Source: Akkermansiaceae bacterium UBA5020 (GTDB lineage: Bacteria; Verrucomicrobiota; Verrucomicrobiia; Verrucomicrobiales; DEV007). Taken from it: a DNA stretch of 18,374 nucleotides. Below, in pieces: positions 7,437 through 14,638 of this stretch. The notes under the pieces were generated by a model that was given only the letters and a program-made list of their open reading frames with translations, was not told the DNA's origin and did not search any database. Made by a program: the position numbers and the translations under genes. Position 1 is the stretch's first letter. Every line of letters starts with the position of its first letter. Location: contig DGXY01000128.1 of the NCBI GenBank assembly GCA_002396885.1, positions 1 to 18,374 of the forward strand. The letters run 5' to 3'.

Positions 7437-8411
7437 TCAAAACATGGATTTACGTTCGTCGTGCATCCTTTTCAAGAGTTTCTTGTTGAATTCCACGGCC
7501 GAATCGTGTCCGAGGACCCGTAGTTTCTGGTCGAGCGCGGCCACTTCGATGAGCTGGGCCATGTCGCGGCCCGCCGCCACGGGCAACTGGAGATGGGGGA
7601 CTTCGACGCCGAGGATTCCGATGGTTTGGCCTGCGACGGCGACGCGTTCCATTTCATTCATCGCCGAATCCCGTTTCAACGTGATGACGAGGTCGAGGCG
7701 CTTCTCGGTTCGAAAAGTGCCGACGCCGAAAAGCGCCGCCACATTGATGATACCGAGACCGCGCACCTCCATGTAGCTTCGTCCCAGCTCGGGAGCCGTC
7801 GCGATGAGTTCGCGGTCCTCGATATTGCGCAGCTTCACCATGTCGTCGGCGACGAGGCTGGCTCCCCGGCGGAGCAGGCCCAAGACGGTCTCGCTTTTTC
7901 CGGTGCCGCTTTCTCCTTGGAGAAGGATGCCGATCCCCATGACATCCACCATGCAACCGTGGAGCGAGGTCGTCGGGGCGAATTCCCAGTCGAGACGCAC
8001 CGTCGCCGAGTTGATGTAATTCATCGTCACCATCGAGGTCTGGAAGACGGAGATTCCCGCCTGGTTCGCGATCTTCAAAAGGGATTCCGGGAGTTCCTGC
8101 CCCCGGCTCACGACGATGCAGGGAATGCGCTGGCGGCAAAGGTCGGAAAAGCGCTTTTCCGCATTCGCTTCGCTGAGGTGACGCAGGTAAGAGCGCTCGG
8201 CCTGCCCGATGACCTGGATGCGATGGAGCGCGAAATACTTGTAGAAGCCTGAGAGGGCGAGTCCAGGACGGTTGATCGTCGGTTCGAGAATCTCTCGATC
8301 GTAGCCGAGGTCGCTGCCGACCAGTTCCATTCCAAGGCTTTCGTGGTGACGTTTAAAAAAGTCGCCGACCTTGATCTTGGCGGGTTTCGAGATGGCGGAA
8401 GGGCGAGGCAT
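7437..8411 (-). CDS. hprK: HPr kinase/phosphorylase
   Basis: This 324-residue protein has the normal HprK length. The enzyme phosphorylates Ser46 of HPr with ATP or PPi and also removes that phosphate, linking energy state to regulation. The N-terminal domain (about 10-130) precedes the catalytic core: His151 in SLHG, Walker A GESGTGKS (166-173), Asp189-Asp190 in LVADD, and the family signature EVRGLGIINV (216-225), ending with a basic FNKKLLKRM helix. The frame is open up to 8528, but homologues begin close to the KIKVGDFF segment, so the ATG at 8411 is chosen. ptsH and ptsI follow in the same orientation, forming one likely operon. An ECF sigma gene ends 141 bp upstream. Confidence 0.95.
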   Translation of the reverse strand: MPRPSAISKPAKIKVGDFFKRHHESLGMELVGSDLGYDREILEPTINRPGLALSGFYKYFALHRIQVIGQAERSYLRHLSEANAEKRFSDLCRQRIPCIVVSRGQELPESLLKIANQAGISVFQTSMVTMNYINSATVRLDWEFAPTTSLHGCMVDVMGIGILLQGESGTGKSETVLGLLRRGASLVADDMVKLRNIEDRELIATAPELGRSYMEVRGLGIINVAALFGVGTFRTEKRLDLVITLKRDSAMNEMERVAVAGQTIGILGVEVPHLQLPVAAGRDMAQLIEVAALDQKLRVLGHDSAVEFNKKLLKRMHDERKSMF

Positions 8412-8552
8412 GATCGAGGCGCGAACGGAGGCTTCCAATATCCCGCATTCCGCAACGCTAAGCGAACAAAAAGTCCTTGGACGCGCGAGACCCATCGTTG
8501 CGACGAACGGCGATGCCCTTTGCAGCAAGTTTCCTCATCTGGATCGCGTCAT

Positions 8553-9146
8553 TCACGCCGCGAGGCGAGTCCCGAAGCCGTCGAGATCAGCCCATTGGTC
8601 GGCGAGGGATTCGCCGAGGGTCTGTTTGGCCCGGTGGATCAGCACCCAGAGGTTCGCCTTCGAGATCTTCAGCTCGCGGGTGATTTCCTCGGTGCTGCGT
8701 CCCTGCAGCTCGCGCATCCGGAAGGCTTCACCCATTTTTGCCGGCAATCGGTTGATGGCGCATTCGAGATCGGTCATGAACTCGCGTCGTTCCGTCGCGG
8801 CTCCGGGCAGATAGCGGTCCTGCAGGTCGGGCTGGCGGTCGATCCAGGAGAGCTTGCCCTCGCCTTGGCTTTCGTGCGTCTCGAGATCAGTCGCTAGCAC
8901 GGCGGGACGCCGTGAATTGCGGCGGTAATGGTCGATCACCTTGTTCCTCAGGATACCCGTGAGCCAGGTCCGCTCCGAGCAATCGCCGCGGAAATGGTGG
9001 CGCCCATGCCAAGCGGAAAGAAAGGTCTCTTGGACGAGGTCCTCGGCAGCTCCGTAGTCCTTCACGCGCTGGAGGGCGAACCGCAGGAGCGCGTCGCGAT
9101 GCCCGACGTTCCAAAGATCGGGGCTTAAGGTGTGTTCAGTGGTCAT
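8553..9146 (-). CDS. ECF-type RNA polymerase sigma factor
   Basis: This is a 197-residue sigma-70 family protein with only regions 2 and 4, typical of ECF group sigma factors. Region 2 spans about residues 16-82 and includes DLVQETFLSAW (36-46) and RTWLTGILRNKVIDHYRR, which contact the -10 element and core enzyme. A linker (83-120) leads to region 4 (about 125-180) with the helix-turn-helix SKANLWVLIHRAKQTL. No anti-sigma (zinc-finger) gene follows; hprK is next. Upstream is a TetR gene, and a near-copy of the TetR operator lies in the putative promoter at 9167-9194, so its level is probably set by TetR repression. Target promoters are unknown. Confidence 0.9.
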   Translation of the reverse strand: MTTEHTLSPDLWNVGHRDALLRFALQRVKDYGAAEDLVQETFLSAWHGRHHFRGDCSERTWLTGILRNKVIDHYRRNSRRPAVLATDLETHESQGEGKLSWIDRQPDLQDRYLPGAATERREFMTDLECAINRLPAKMGEAFRMRELQGRSTEEITRELKISKANLWVLIHRAKQTLGESLADQWADLDGFGTRLAA

Positions 9147-9166
9147 GATCAGGTCGGTTACGAATT

Positions 9167-9194
9167 AAAATACAGAAAGGTCTGTCTGTTTCCA
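9167..9194 (-). promoter_or_regulatory. Putative ECF sigma promoter with TetR operator in the spacer
   Basis: Reading the minus strand, TGGAAA (9194-9189) and TATTTT (9172-9167) make a plausible -35/-10 pair with a 16-bp spacer, about 20 bp ahead of the sigma gene ATG. The operator-like ACAGAA-AG-GTCTGT (9172-9185, one arm mismatch) fills that spacer. With flanking bases it matches the operator in front of tetR at 19 of 22 positions. TetR bound here would block RNA polymerase. Confidence 0.5.
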
Positions 9195-9218
9195 TCGGCA
9201 AAAAGATGGCAACCGCAG

Positions 9219-9776
9219 TCAGGTAAGCAGCTCCTCGGCGGCTTCGCGGGCGATCTCGACGGGCCAGAGGGATTTCAGGTTCTGCGCCTCGGCCGTGGCA
9301 CCCGAATAGAGGACAAAAAGCCGGTCGCCGATGGTCTCCGATCGGGCCGGGTCGGAAATGGCGAGGGAGGCGATCTTGCGGAAAAAAACGCGGGTCGATT
9401 CCTTGTGGTGGCGGATTAACTTCACGATCCCCAAGCAGTTTTCGTCCGAGACCGCGCCGGTGTTCGAGTAGGGACAGCCGCGGAAGTCGCCCGCCTTGAG
9501 AAAGTCGGCGAGTCGGGTGAAATAGGCCGCAGCCATTTCCTGTGGAGGCAATCCGCTCGCGAGAAGCTCCCCGTGATGGACGCTGGAGCGGTCGTGCATG
9601 TCCTGCAGCCAGGCCTCGCAGAGGGATTCCTTCGAGGGGAAATGCTGGTAGAAGCTCGCTTTGGCGGTGCCTGCCTTGTCGATGATTTCGTTGATCCCGA
9701 CGCCGGAGTAGCCACGCTGGAAGAAGAGTTCTCCAGCGGTCTCAAGGATGCGGTCTTTGGCGTTCGGCTTTTTCAT
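9219..9776 (-). CDS. TetR/AcrR-family transcriptional repressor
   Basis: The protein has 185 residues from the ATG at 9776, or 190 from an equally open ATG at 9791. The N-terminal DNA-binding domain is typical: DRILETAGELFFQRGYSGVGINEIIDKAGTAKAS followed by FYQHFPSKESL. The C-terminal ligand domain contains FRGCPYSNT, like the GCP segment of LmrA/YxaF-type TetR regulators. These often bind GACnnGTC palindromes, and such a site lies just upstream. I favour 9776 because a possible -10 element (9787-9792) overlaps the 9791 ATG, but this is not settled. The likely targets are itself and the downstream ECF sigma gene. The inducer is unknown. Confidence 0.9.
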   Translation of the reverse strand: MKKPNAKDRILETAGELFFQRGYSGVGINEIIDKAGTAKASFYQHFPSKESLCEAWLQDMHDRSSVHHGELLASGLPPQEMAAAYFTRLADFLKAGDFRGCPYSNTGAVSDENCLGIVKLIRHHKESTRVFFRKIASLAISDPARSETIGDRLFVLYSGATAEAQNLKSLWPVEIAREAAEELLT

Positions 9777-9786
9777 CAACAGGGAT

Positions 9787-9814
9787 ACCATAAACAGACA
9801 GACTTGTCTGTAAA
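9787..9814 (-). promoter_or_regulatory. TetR autoregulatory operator and putative tetR promoter
   Basis: The site ACAGAC-TT-GTCTGT (9798-9811) has two perfect 6-bp arms around 2 bases and contains the GACnnGTC core known for LmrA/YxaF-type repressors. On the minus strand, TTTACA (9814-9809) and TATGGT (9792-9787) form a possible -35/-10 pair with a 16-bp spacer that contains the operator. This layout implies autorepression. An asymmetric CTGTTT extension follows the palindrome here and in the second copy by the sigma gene. Confidence 0.6.
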
Positions 9815-9856
9815 GTGATTTTCAACGTTTTTTCCCGTGAGGTGAGGGAGGAGGAG

Positions 9857-9899
9857 CGGCCTACCATCGAGCGAGGAAGCGACGGCCTACAATCGAGCG
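9857..9899. repeat. Two short direct repeats with a 26-bp period
   Basis: CGGCCTAC-C-ATCGAGCG (9857-9873) recurs as CGGCCTAC-A-ATCGAGCG (9883-9899), matching at 16 of 17 positions. The shared CGGCCTAC is also found, extended to GCGGCCTACGGAA, at 1716-1728, and inverted at 10113-10120. It forms the left part of a larger repeat cluster in the gene-free stretch 9815-10160. Confidence 0.6.
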
Positions 9900-9910
9900 G
9901 AGAGGAGGAT

Positions 9911-10118
9911 GCCTACGGAAGACGCAGAAAACGCGGAACTACAAAAGACCGAGATAGATGCCGTAGGCATCAAAAGACACAGAAAACGCGGAATCATAAG
10001 AGACCGAGATAGATGCCGCAGGCATCAAAATTATTGGAATCACAAGGCACAGATCTAAATGCCTGAGCACTAGGTTTCTACTTCGTCTATTTCCGCGTTT
10101 TTTGTGTGTTCCGTAGGC
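9911..10118. repeat. Palindrome-ended repeat element (REP/MITE-like) with 28-bp terminal inverted repeats
   Basis: The arm at 9911-9938 (starting GCCTACGGAAGACGCAG) matches the reverse complement of 10091-10118 at 25 of 28 positions. The element is 208 bp and has no gene. Inside it are two tandem 55-bp copies, each with a perfect GATGCC-3 nt-GGCATC hairpin (9957-9971 and 10012-10026), and a third worn copy at about 10036-10070. REP-type hairpins of this kind are moved by RAYT transposases, and a RAYT-like tail lies at the left edge of the window. The cluster fills most of the gap between tetR and the PQQ gene. Confidence 0.65.
9920..10029. repeat. Two tandem 55-bp direct repeats
   Basis: Unit 1 (9920-9974) and unit 2 (9975-10029) abut exactly and are identical at 49 of 55 positions. 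All six differences are transitions, and four cluster in the 8 bases after CGCGGAA. There is no unique spacer between copies, so this is not a CRISPR array. Confidence 0.8.
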
Positions 10119-10160
10119 CGCCCTTTCCGTGCTCGACACCAGGCCGCGCCCTCGGCTCAG

Positions 10161-11705
10161 TCACTGGAACTGGTAAGCCGCGACCGATTTCGCGGTGCGC
10201 AGATAAAGCGTCTTGCCGACGAGGGCAGGGGAGGCGCAGTAGAGCGCGCCGACTTTCGCTTTGCCGAGGACTTCGTAGCTGTCCGAGCCTGCGCGCAGGA
10301 GACTGATAAAACCACCCCGGTTCTCGTAGACGAGCAATTTCCCGTCGGCGAGGAGCGGCGAGGAAATCGATGACTGGGCCTGCCGGTCCCACTTCACGGC
10401 CCCGGTCGCGAGATCGAGGCAGAGATGGCGGTCGCTGCAGAGATGGTAGACGTAGCCCTCGTGGACGATGGGGCTGGCGCTGTAACGCTGCGCGAGGAAG
10501 CCGTAGGACCAGCGCTCCTTCGCGCCCGTGTCGGAAAGATCGTAGGCGATGAGGTTTTTGCCGTCGAGTGTGCTCGTCACGACGAGGGTGTCGCCGACCA
10601 CCGCCGGCGTCGCGTCGCCGCCGCCAGGGACGGCCCAGACTGTTTTGCCCGTCTCGCGGTCCGTCGCCACGACCTGCCCCTGCGAGTTCGCGACGATGAG
10701 CTGTTTCCACGCCACCGGGGAGGAATTCGATCCCTTCACCTCCGCATTCTTCCAAAGTTCGGCACCTGTCGCCGCGTCCCAAGCCGTGAGCGAATTCTGG
10801 AGAAGGTAGACCTTGCCTTCGAGCACGAGCGGGGAGGAAGCCGGGCCCTTTTTCCCCGCGAGCGCCTGTTCCCAGACGACCTTGCCGCCCTCCGCTTCGA
10901 GGCAATAGAGCTTCTCTGAAAGCGCCGCGTAGACTTTTCCATCAACGACCGCGGGTGTGCTCGACGAAGCCCGTCCGCTCGGGAACCCCGGTGCTTTGAA
11001 ACGCCAGAGTTCGGCTCCGGTGGCGGCGTCGAGGCACATCACGACATCGTCGGCCACCTTCATCGTGTTCGGGATCGCCGCGATGATCTGGTCGCGGATG
11101 ACGGGTTCGAAGTTCTGCGCGTTGACCCAGGCTTCGACCTCGGCCTGGCTCGCAAAGACCTGTTTCGAGACCGTGTTGAGCGTTTCGTAGACCGGGAGCG
11201 GTATCGCCGTCGGCCCTTTTTTGAAGCGGCCGATGATCCACCCGCCGAGGGAGAGTTTCGTCTTTTCGTCGATGTTCGCGTCGACCCAATCCTGGGCCCA
11301 TTTGTCGAGGGCTTCGCCGCGGAGGCGACGGCTCAGGTTCTCGCGGTCCGTCTCCATCTTTTCGACGATCTCTTTTGGGAGCGAGCCGGTGCCCCGGTAG
11401 TCGAGTTTCGACAGCACGTCGCCGTCGATCCGGCGCGTCTCGGTGGGTTCATCGCGATGCCAGACAAGCGAAAGAAACACCTTCCCGCCTGCGACCGCGA
11501 CACTGCCGTGGCCGCCGTAGTGGTCGCTCGGGATTTCCTCCGTCGTTTCCCAGAGTTTCAACGGGGCATTGGCATCCGTGAGCGTTTCCGGCAGATCGAC
11601 GGCCCCGGGAACGACCCCGTTGCGCAATGGTCCGCGCCATTGCGGCCAGTCGTCGGCGAAGGAAACGGAGGAAGCGAGCAGGAGGAGGGCGGCGAGGGAT
11701 CTCAT
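10161..11705 (-). CDS. PQQ-like (BamB-type) beta-propeller protein, secreted
   Basis: This 514-residue protein has a clear signal peptide (MRSLAALLLLASSVSFA, likely cut before DDWPQWRG). DWPQWRGP is the usual mature start of verrucomicrobial and planctomycetal outer-membrane-biogenesis/PQQ-repeat proteins. Propeller blades repeat the pattern L.CLDAATGAELWRF, SSSTPAVVDGKVYAAL, LTAWDAATGAELWK, VVATDRETGKTVWAVPGGGDATPAVVGDTL and LCLDLATGAVKWDRQ. Between the first blade and the rest (about residues 93-217) lies a charged, mostly helical stretch not expected in the fold. Function is unknown; relatives may bind quinone or act as scaffolds. No partner gene is adjacent, as the neighbours are a repeat cluster downstream and a divergent glycosyltransferase upstream. 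Confidence 0.88.
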   Translation of the reverse strand: MRSLAALLLLASSVSFADDWPQWRGPLRNGVVPGAVDLPETLTDANAPLKLWETTEEIPSDHYGGHGSVAVAGGKVFLSLVWHRDEPTETRRIDGDVLSKLDYRGTGSLPKEIVEKMETDRENLSRRLRGEALDKWAQDWVDANIDEKTKLSLGGWIIGRFKKGPTAIPLPVYETLNTVSKQVFASQAEVEAWVNAQNFEPVIRDQIIAAIPNTMKVADDVVMCLDAATGAELWRFKAPGFPSGRASSSTPAVVDGKVYAALSEKLYCLEAEGGKVVWEQALAGKKGPASSPLVLEGKVYLLQNSLTAWDAATGAELWKNAEVKGSNSSPVAWKQLIVANSQGQVVATDRETGKTVWAVPGGGDATPAVVGDTLVVTSTLDGKNLIAYDLSDTGAKERWSYGFLAQRYSASPIVHEGYVYHLCSDRHLCLDLATGAVKWDRQAQSSISSPLLADGKLLVYENRGGFISLLRAGSDSYEVLGKAKVGALYCASPALVGKTLYLRTAKSVAAYQFQ

Positions 11706-11801
11706 GGGCGTCTGGACTGTTCCGCATCCGCGTCAAAAGTGCGAGTCGGTTTCGCTGGCGGATTGATGCCTCCGGAGCATAAGGTCTGGGAGTTTTTTGA
11801 A

Positions 11802-11883
11802 CCACGAATTTGACGAATCAACACGAATGCCTGAATTCGATTCCAAGGATCCAAGATTCGTGTTCATCCGTGTCCGTTCGTGG
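11802..11883. repeat. Long imperfect inverted repeat (dispersed CACGAAT family)
   Basis: The left arm 11802-11828 starts CCACGAA and ends ACACGAAT; the right arm 11856-11883 starts ATTCGTGTT and ends TTCGTGG, pairing over both ends with an imperfect middle. The 27-nt loop contains GAATTC and GGATCC. Arms built of repeated ACGAAT words resemble dispersed intergenic repeats I recall from Verrucomicrobia-like genomes. The right arm runs into the earliest possible start of the glycosyltransferase gene, in the 198-bp divergent gap with the PQQ gene. Confidence 0.6.
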
Positions 11884-11903
11884 GCCAATCCATTTCTTTT
11901 CCC

Positions 11904-13211
11904 GTGAACCACCCCCCCAAAGTCGTCTACCTCACCGCCGGCGCCGGCGGCATGTATTGCGGTAGCTGCCTGCGCGACAACGCTCTCGCCGCCGGCCTCT
12001 CAGCGCTCGGGTGGGACGTCACCCTGCTGCCGCTCTACACCCCCATCCGCGTCGACGAGGAGGATCGCTCCGTCGACCAGGTCTTCTTCGGCGGGATCAA
12101 TGTCTACCTCCAGCAAAAGATTCCGCTCTTCCGCCACCTTCCCGCCTTCCTCGACCGCTGGCTCGACAACCCGCGCCTCATCAAACGCGTCGCCTCGGGC
12201 GCCCTCTCCGTCAGCGCCAAGGAACTCGGATCGCTCACCCTCTCGATGGTGAAAGGGGAGGACGGCAATCAGCGCAAGGAAGTGCGTCGCCTCGTCGCGT
12301 GGCTGCGCGATGTGGCGAAGCCCGACCTCATTTGCCTCACCAACCTCCTCGTCGGCGGCTCCATCCCCGCGTTGAAACGAGAGCTCGGCGTGCCCGTGCT
12401 CGTGACCCTCCAGGGCGACGACGTCTTTCTCGACGAACTGGTCGAACCGTGGAAATCCGGCGTCCTCGCCGAGATGCGGAAGCTCGCTCAAACCGCCGAC
12501 GGCTTTCTCACCTTTTCGGAGCACTATCGCAGTCACATGGGAGGTTTGTTAGGGATCCCGCCGGAGAAATTCCATCTCACCCCGCTCGGCGTGACCGTCT
12601 CCGAATTTGACGAAGTCCTCGCGGCACGAATCGCGCGACCTGCTCGACAGACCCTCGGTTATTTCGCCCGGCTCTCGCCGGAGAAGGGCTTCGATCTCGC
12701 CGTGAGCGCCTTTCTCGAACTCGCCCCGCGTTTTCCCGAACTTCGTTTCCACGCCGGCGGCTGGCTTTCCCCCAAGGACCGCGACTACCACGCCGCCCAG
12801 GTCGCGCGGATCGAGGCGGTCGGGCTTTCCGACCGCTTCCTCCATGTCGAAGCTCCCGATGCCGAAGCGAAGATGGCGTTTCTCAAAGGGATCGATCTCT
12901 TCACCGTGCCCGCCCGCTTCGTCGAGCCGAAGGGCATCTACGCCCCCGAGGCGATGGCCTGCGGTCTACCCGTCGTCTTGCCCGATCGCGGGGCTTTCCC
13001 CGAGATGGTCGCCTCCGGAGGCGGGGGACTGCTTTGTCGGCCCGACGATGCCGGCGACCTCGCCGCCAAGCTTGCCGACCTCCTCGAGCATCCTGACAAA
13101 GCCACCGCGCTGGGGCAACAGGGGCGTGAATGGGTCGAGCGCTGCAACAGCCGCGAAGCGATGGCCCGGTCGACCGACGAGGTCTTCAAGAGGGTCTTGT
13201 CGGGGAGTTGA
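11904..13211 (+). CDS. Glycosyltransferase family 4-type protein (GT-B fold)
   Basis: From the GTG at 11904 this is a 435-residue GT-B enzyme; an upstream GTG at 11880 would add 8 residues but lies in the inverted repeat. The N-terminal loop YLTAGAGGMYCGSCLRDNALAAGLSALG is a marked motif of a GT4-like subfamily. The C-terminal nucleotide-sugar domain begins near GYFARLSPEKGFDLAVSAF and has the E-x7-E motif (EPKGIYAPE, Glu341 and Glu349) followed by AMACGLPVV. Such enzymes transfer a sugar from a nucleotide donor to glycans or lipids at the cytoplasmic membrane; donor and acceptor are not predictable here. It has no same-strand partner and ends 10 bp from the convergent DUF1501 stop. Confidence 0.88.
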   Translation: MNHPPKVVYLTAGAGGMYCGSCLRDNALAAGLSALGWDVTLLPLYTPIRVDEEDRSVDQVFFGGINVYLQQKIPLFRHLPAFLDRWLDNPRLIKRVASGALSVSAKELGSLTLSMVKGEDGNQRKEVRRLVAWLRDVAKPDLICLTNLLVGGSIPALKRELGVPVLVTLQGDDVFLDELVEPWKSGVLAEMRKLAQTADGFLTFSEHYRSHMGGLLGIPPEKFHLTPLGVTVSEFDEVLAARIARPARQTLGYFARLSPEKGFDLAVSAFLELAPRFPELRFHAGGWLSPKDRDYHAAQVARIEAVGLSDRFLHVEAPDAEAKMAFLKGIDLFTVPARFVEPKGIYAPEAMACGLPVVLPDRGAFPEMVASGGGGLLCRPDDAGDLAAKLADLLEHPDKATALGQQGREWVERCNSREAMARSTDEVFKRVLSGS

Positions 13212-13221
13212 GTGGGTGGGG

Positions 13222-14631
13222 TCACGCCAAGATCTCCCTCACCACTTCGCCATACACATCGGTGAGGCGGAAGTCGCGGCCCTGGTGGCGCCACGTGAGT
13301 TCCTCGTGGTTGAGACCGAGCAGGTGCAGGATGGTGGCGTGAAGGTCGTGGAGGTGGACCTTTCCGGAGACGGGGCGGAAGCCGAATTCATCGGTCTCGC
13401 CGTGCATGAGACCGCCTTTGACCCCGCCGCCAGCCATCCAGGCGCAGAAGCTTTCCGGCTGATGCTCGCGGCCATGTTTCTCGATCGGCGCGGTGCGGCT
13501 CAGATCTTGGCTCCAGGGGGTGCGACCGAATTCGCCGCTCCAGACCACGAGGGTGTCCTCCAGCAGACCGCGTGATTTCAGATCGCGGATCAAGCCGGCG
13601 CAGGGGAGGTCGCTGGCGGCGCAGATTTTCGGGAGGCCGCCGCGGATGTCGCCGTGGTGATCCCAGCCGTCCATCGTGACCTGCACGAAGCGCACGCCCG
13701 CCTCGCTGAGACGACGGGCGAGGAGACAGGCGCGGCCGTTTTTGTCGGTCGTCTTTTCGCCGATGCCGTAGAGCTTTTTGGTGGCCTCGGTCTCCTTCGA
13801 AAGATCGACCAGGTCCGGGGTGGCTGCCTGCATGCGGAAGGCGGTCTCGAGACTGTGGATCATGCCCTCGAGACGGGCGTCGCCGGGGTCGCGTTCGACG
13901 AGGCGGCGGTTCATCCGTTGAATGAAATCGAAGCGGCGCTGTTGCGTGGCGGCGTCGGTGGACGGGTCGGTGAGGAAATCAATCGCGGGGTCGCTGACCT
14001 TGGATGGCAGGACCAACGGAGTTCCCTGGTGCGCGGCGGGGAGAAAGGAGGCGGCGTAGTTCCTCGTGTCGATGCCGGGATGGATGGTAAGAAAGGCGGG
14101 CAGACTCTGATTTTCCGTGCCGAGGCCATAGCTGATCCACGATCCGAGCGAGGGACGCGCCTCGGCGATCGCGCCGGTGTGGATCTGGAGCACGGCGGGC
14201 CCGTGCTGGTTGTTGTCCGCGTGCACGGCGCGCAGCAGGCAGAGTTCGTCGGCGATGGCGGCGGTGTGTGGGAGGAGATCGGAGATCGTGACCCCTGACT
14301 GCCCGCGCGGCCTCACCGGGATGTCGGTGCCGAGGGCGAGGAGTTTTTCCGTGCTCTCATGCCGGTGCTGCTCGGGGAGCTTCGCATCGACGGATTGGCC
14401 GTGCTTCTTCTGGATGAGCGGCTTTGGATCGAAAAGATCCATCTGCGAAGGGCCTCCCGACATGAAGAGGAAAATCACGCGTTTCGCCCGCGGCTGGACC
14501 ATCGGGGCGCGCAGCGCGAGCGGACTTGAGGCGGCCTGGAGCAGACCGTTCAGGGCGAGAGCGCCAAAGCCCGCGCTGGTGCGCTGGAGCCAGGCGCGTC
14601 GGGAGAATGGGCTGTGGCGGAGAGTGGTCAT
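13222..14631 (-). CDS. DUF1501 family protein, Tat-exported (sulfatase-like fold)
   Basis: This is a 469-residue protein. The N-terminus has a twin-arginine signal (SRRAWLQ, Arg11-Arg12, then a GALALNGLLQAA hydrophobic stretch), so it should be exported folded. The body carries DUF1501 hallmarks: RVIFLFMSGGPSQMDLFDPK (51-70), GSWISYGLG, RFVQVTMDGWDHHGDI, VVWSGEFGRTP and VHLHDLHATILHLLGL. The fold resembles alkaline phosphatase/sulfatases, but the substrate is unknown. The frame is open up to 14826; the ATG at 14631 is chosen because it places the Tat motif at the start and begins 7 bp after the stop of the upstream DUF1549 gene. The two-gene operon is common in Planctomycetes and Verrucomicrobia. 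Confidence 0.93.
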   Translation of the reverse strand: MTTLRHSPFSRRAWLQRTSAGFGALALNGLLQAASSPLALRAPMVQPRAKRVIFLFMSGGPSQMDLFDPKPLIQKKHGQSVDAKLPEQHRHESTEKLLALGTDIPVRPRGQSGVTISDLLPHTAAIADELCLLRAVHADNNQHGPAVLQIHTGAIAEARPSLGSWISYGLGTENQSLPAFLTIHPGIDTRNYAASFLPAAHQGTPLVLPSKVSDPAIDFLTDPSTDAATQQRRFDFIQRMNRRLVERDPGDARLEGMIHSLETAFRMQAATPDLVDLSKETEATKKLYGIGEKTTDKNGRACLLARRLSEAGVRFVQVTMDGWDHHGDIRGGLPKICAASDLPCAGLIRDLKSRGLLEDTLVVWSGEFGRTPWSQDLSRTAPIEKHGREHQPESFCAWMAGGGVKGGLMHGETDEFGFRPVSGKVHLHDLHATILHLLGLNHEELTWRHQGRDFRLTDVYGEVVREILA

Positions 14632-14638
14632 TGCGGAT

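Noticed and set aside
9192..9209. CCATC/GATGG hairpin after tetR as a terminator
   Set aside because: The stem is only 5 bp with no T-run in the minus-strand direction, and it overlaps the proposed sigma promoter.
9920..10029. Possible CRISPR array
   Set aside because: Only two full 55-bp copies that abut with no unique spacers, and no cas genes in the window.
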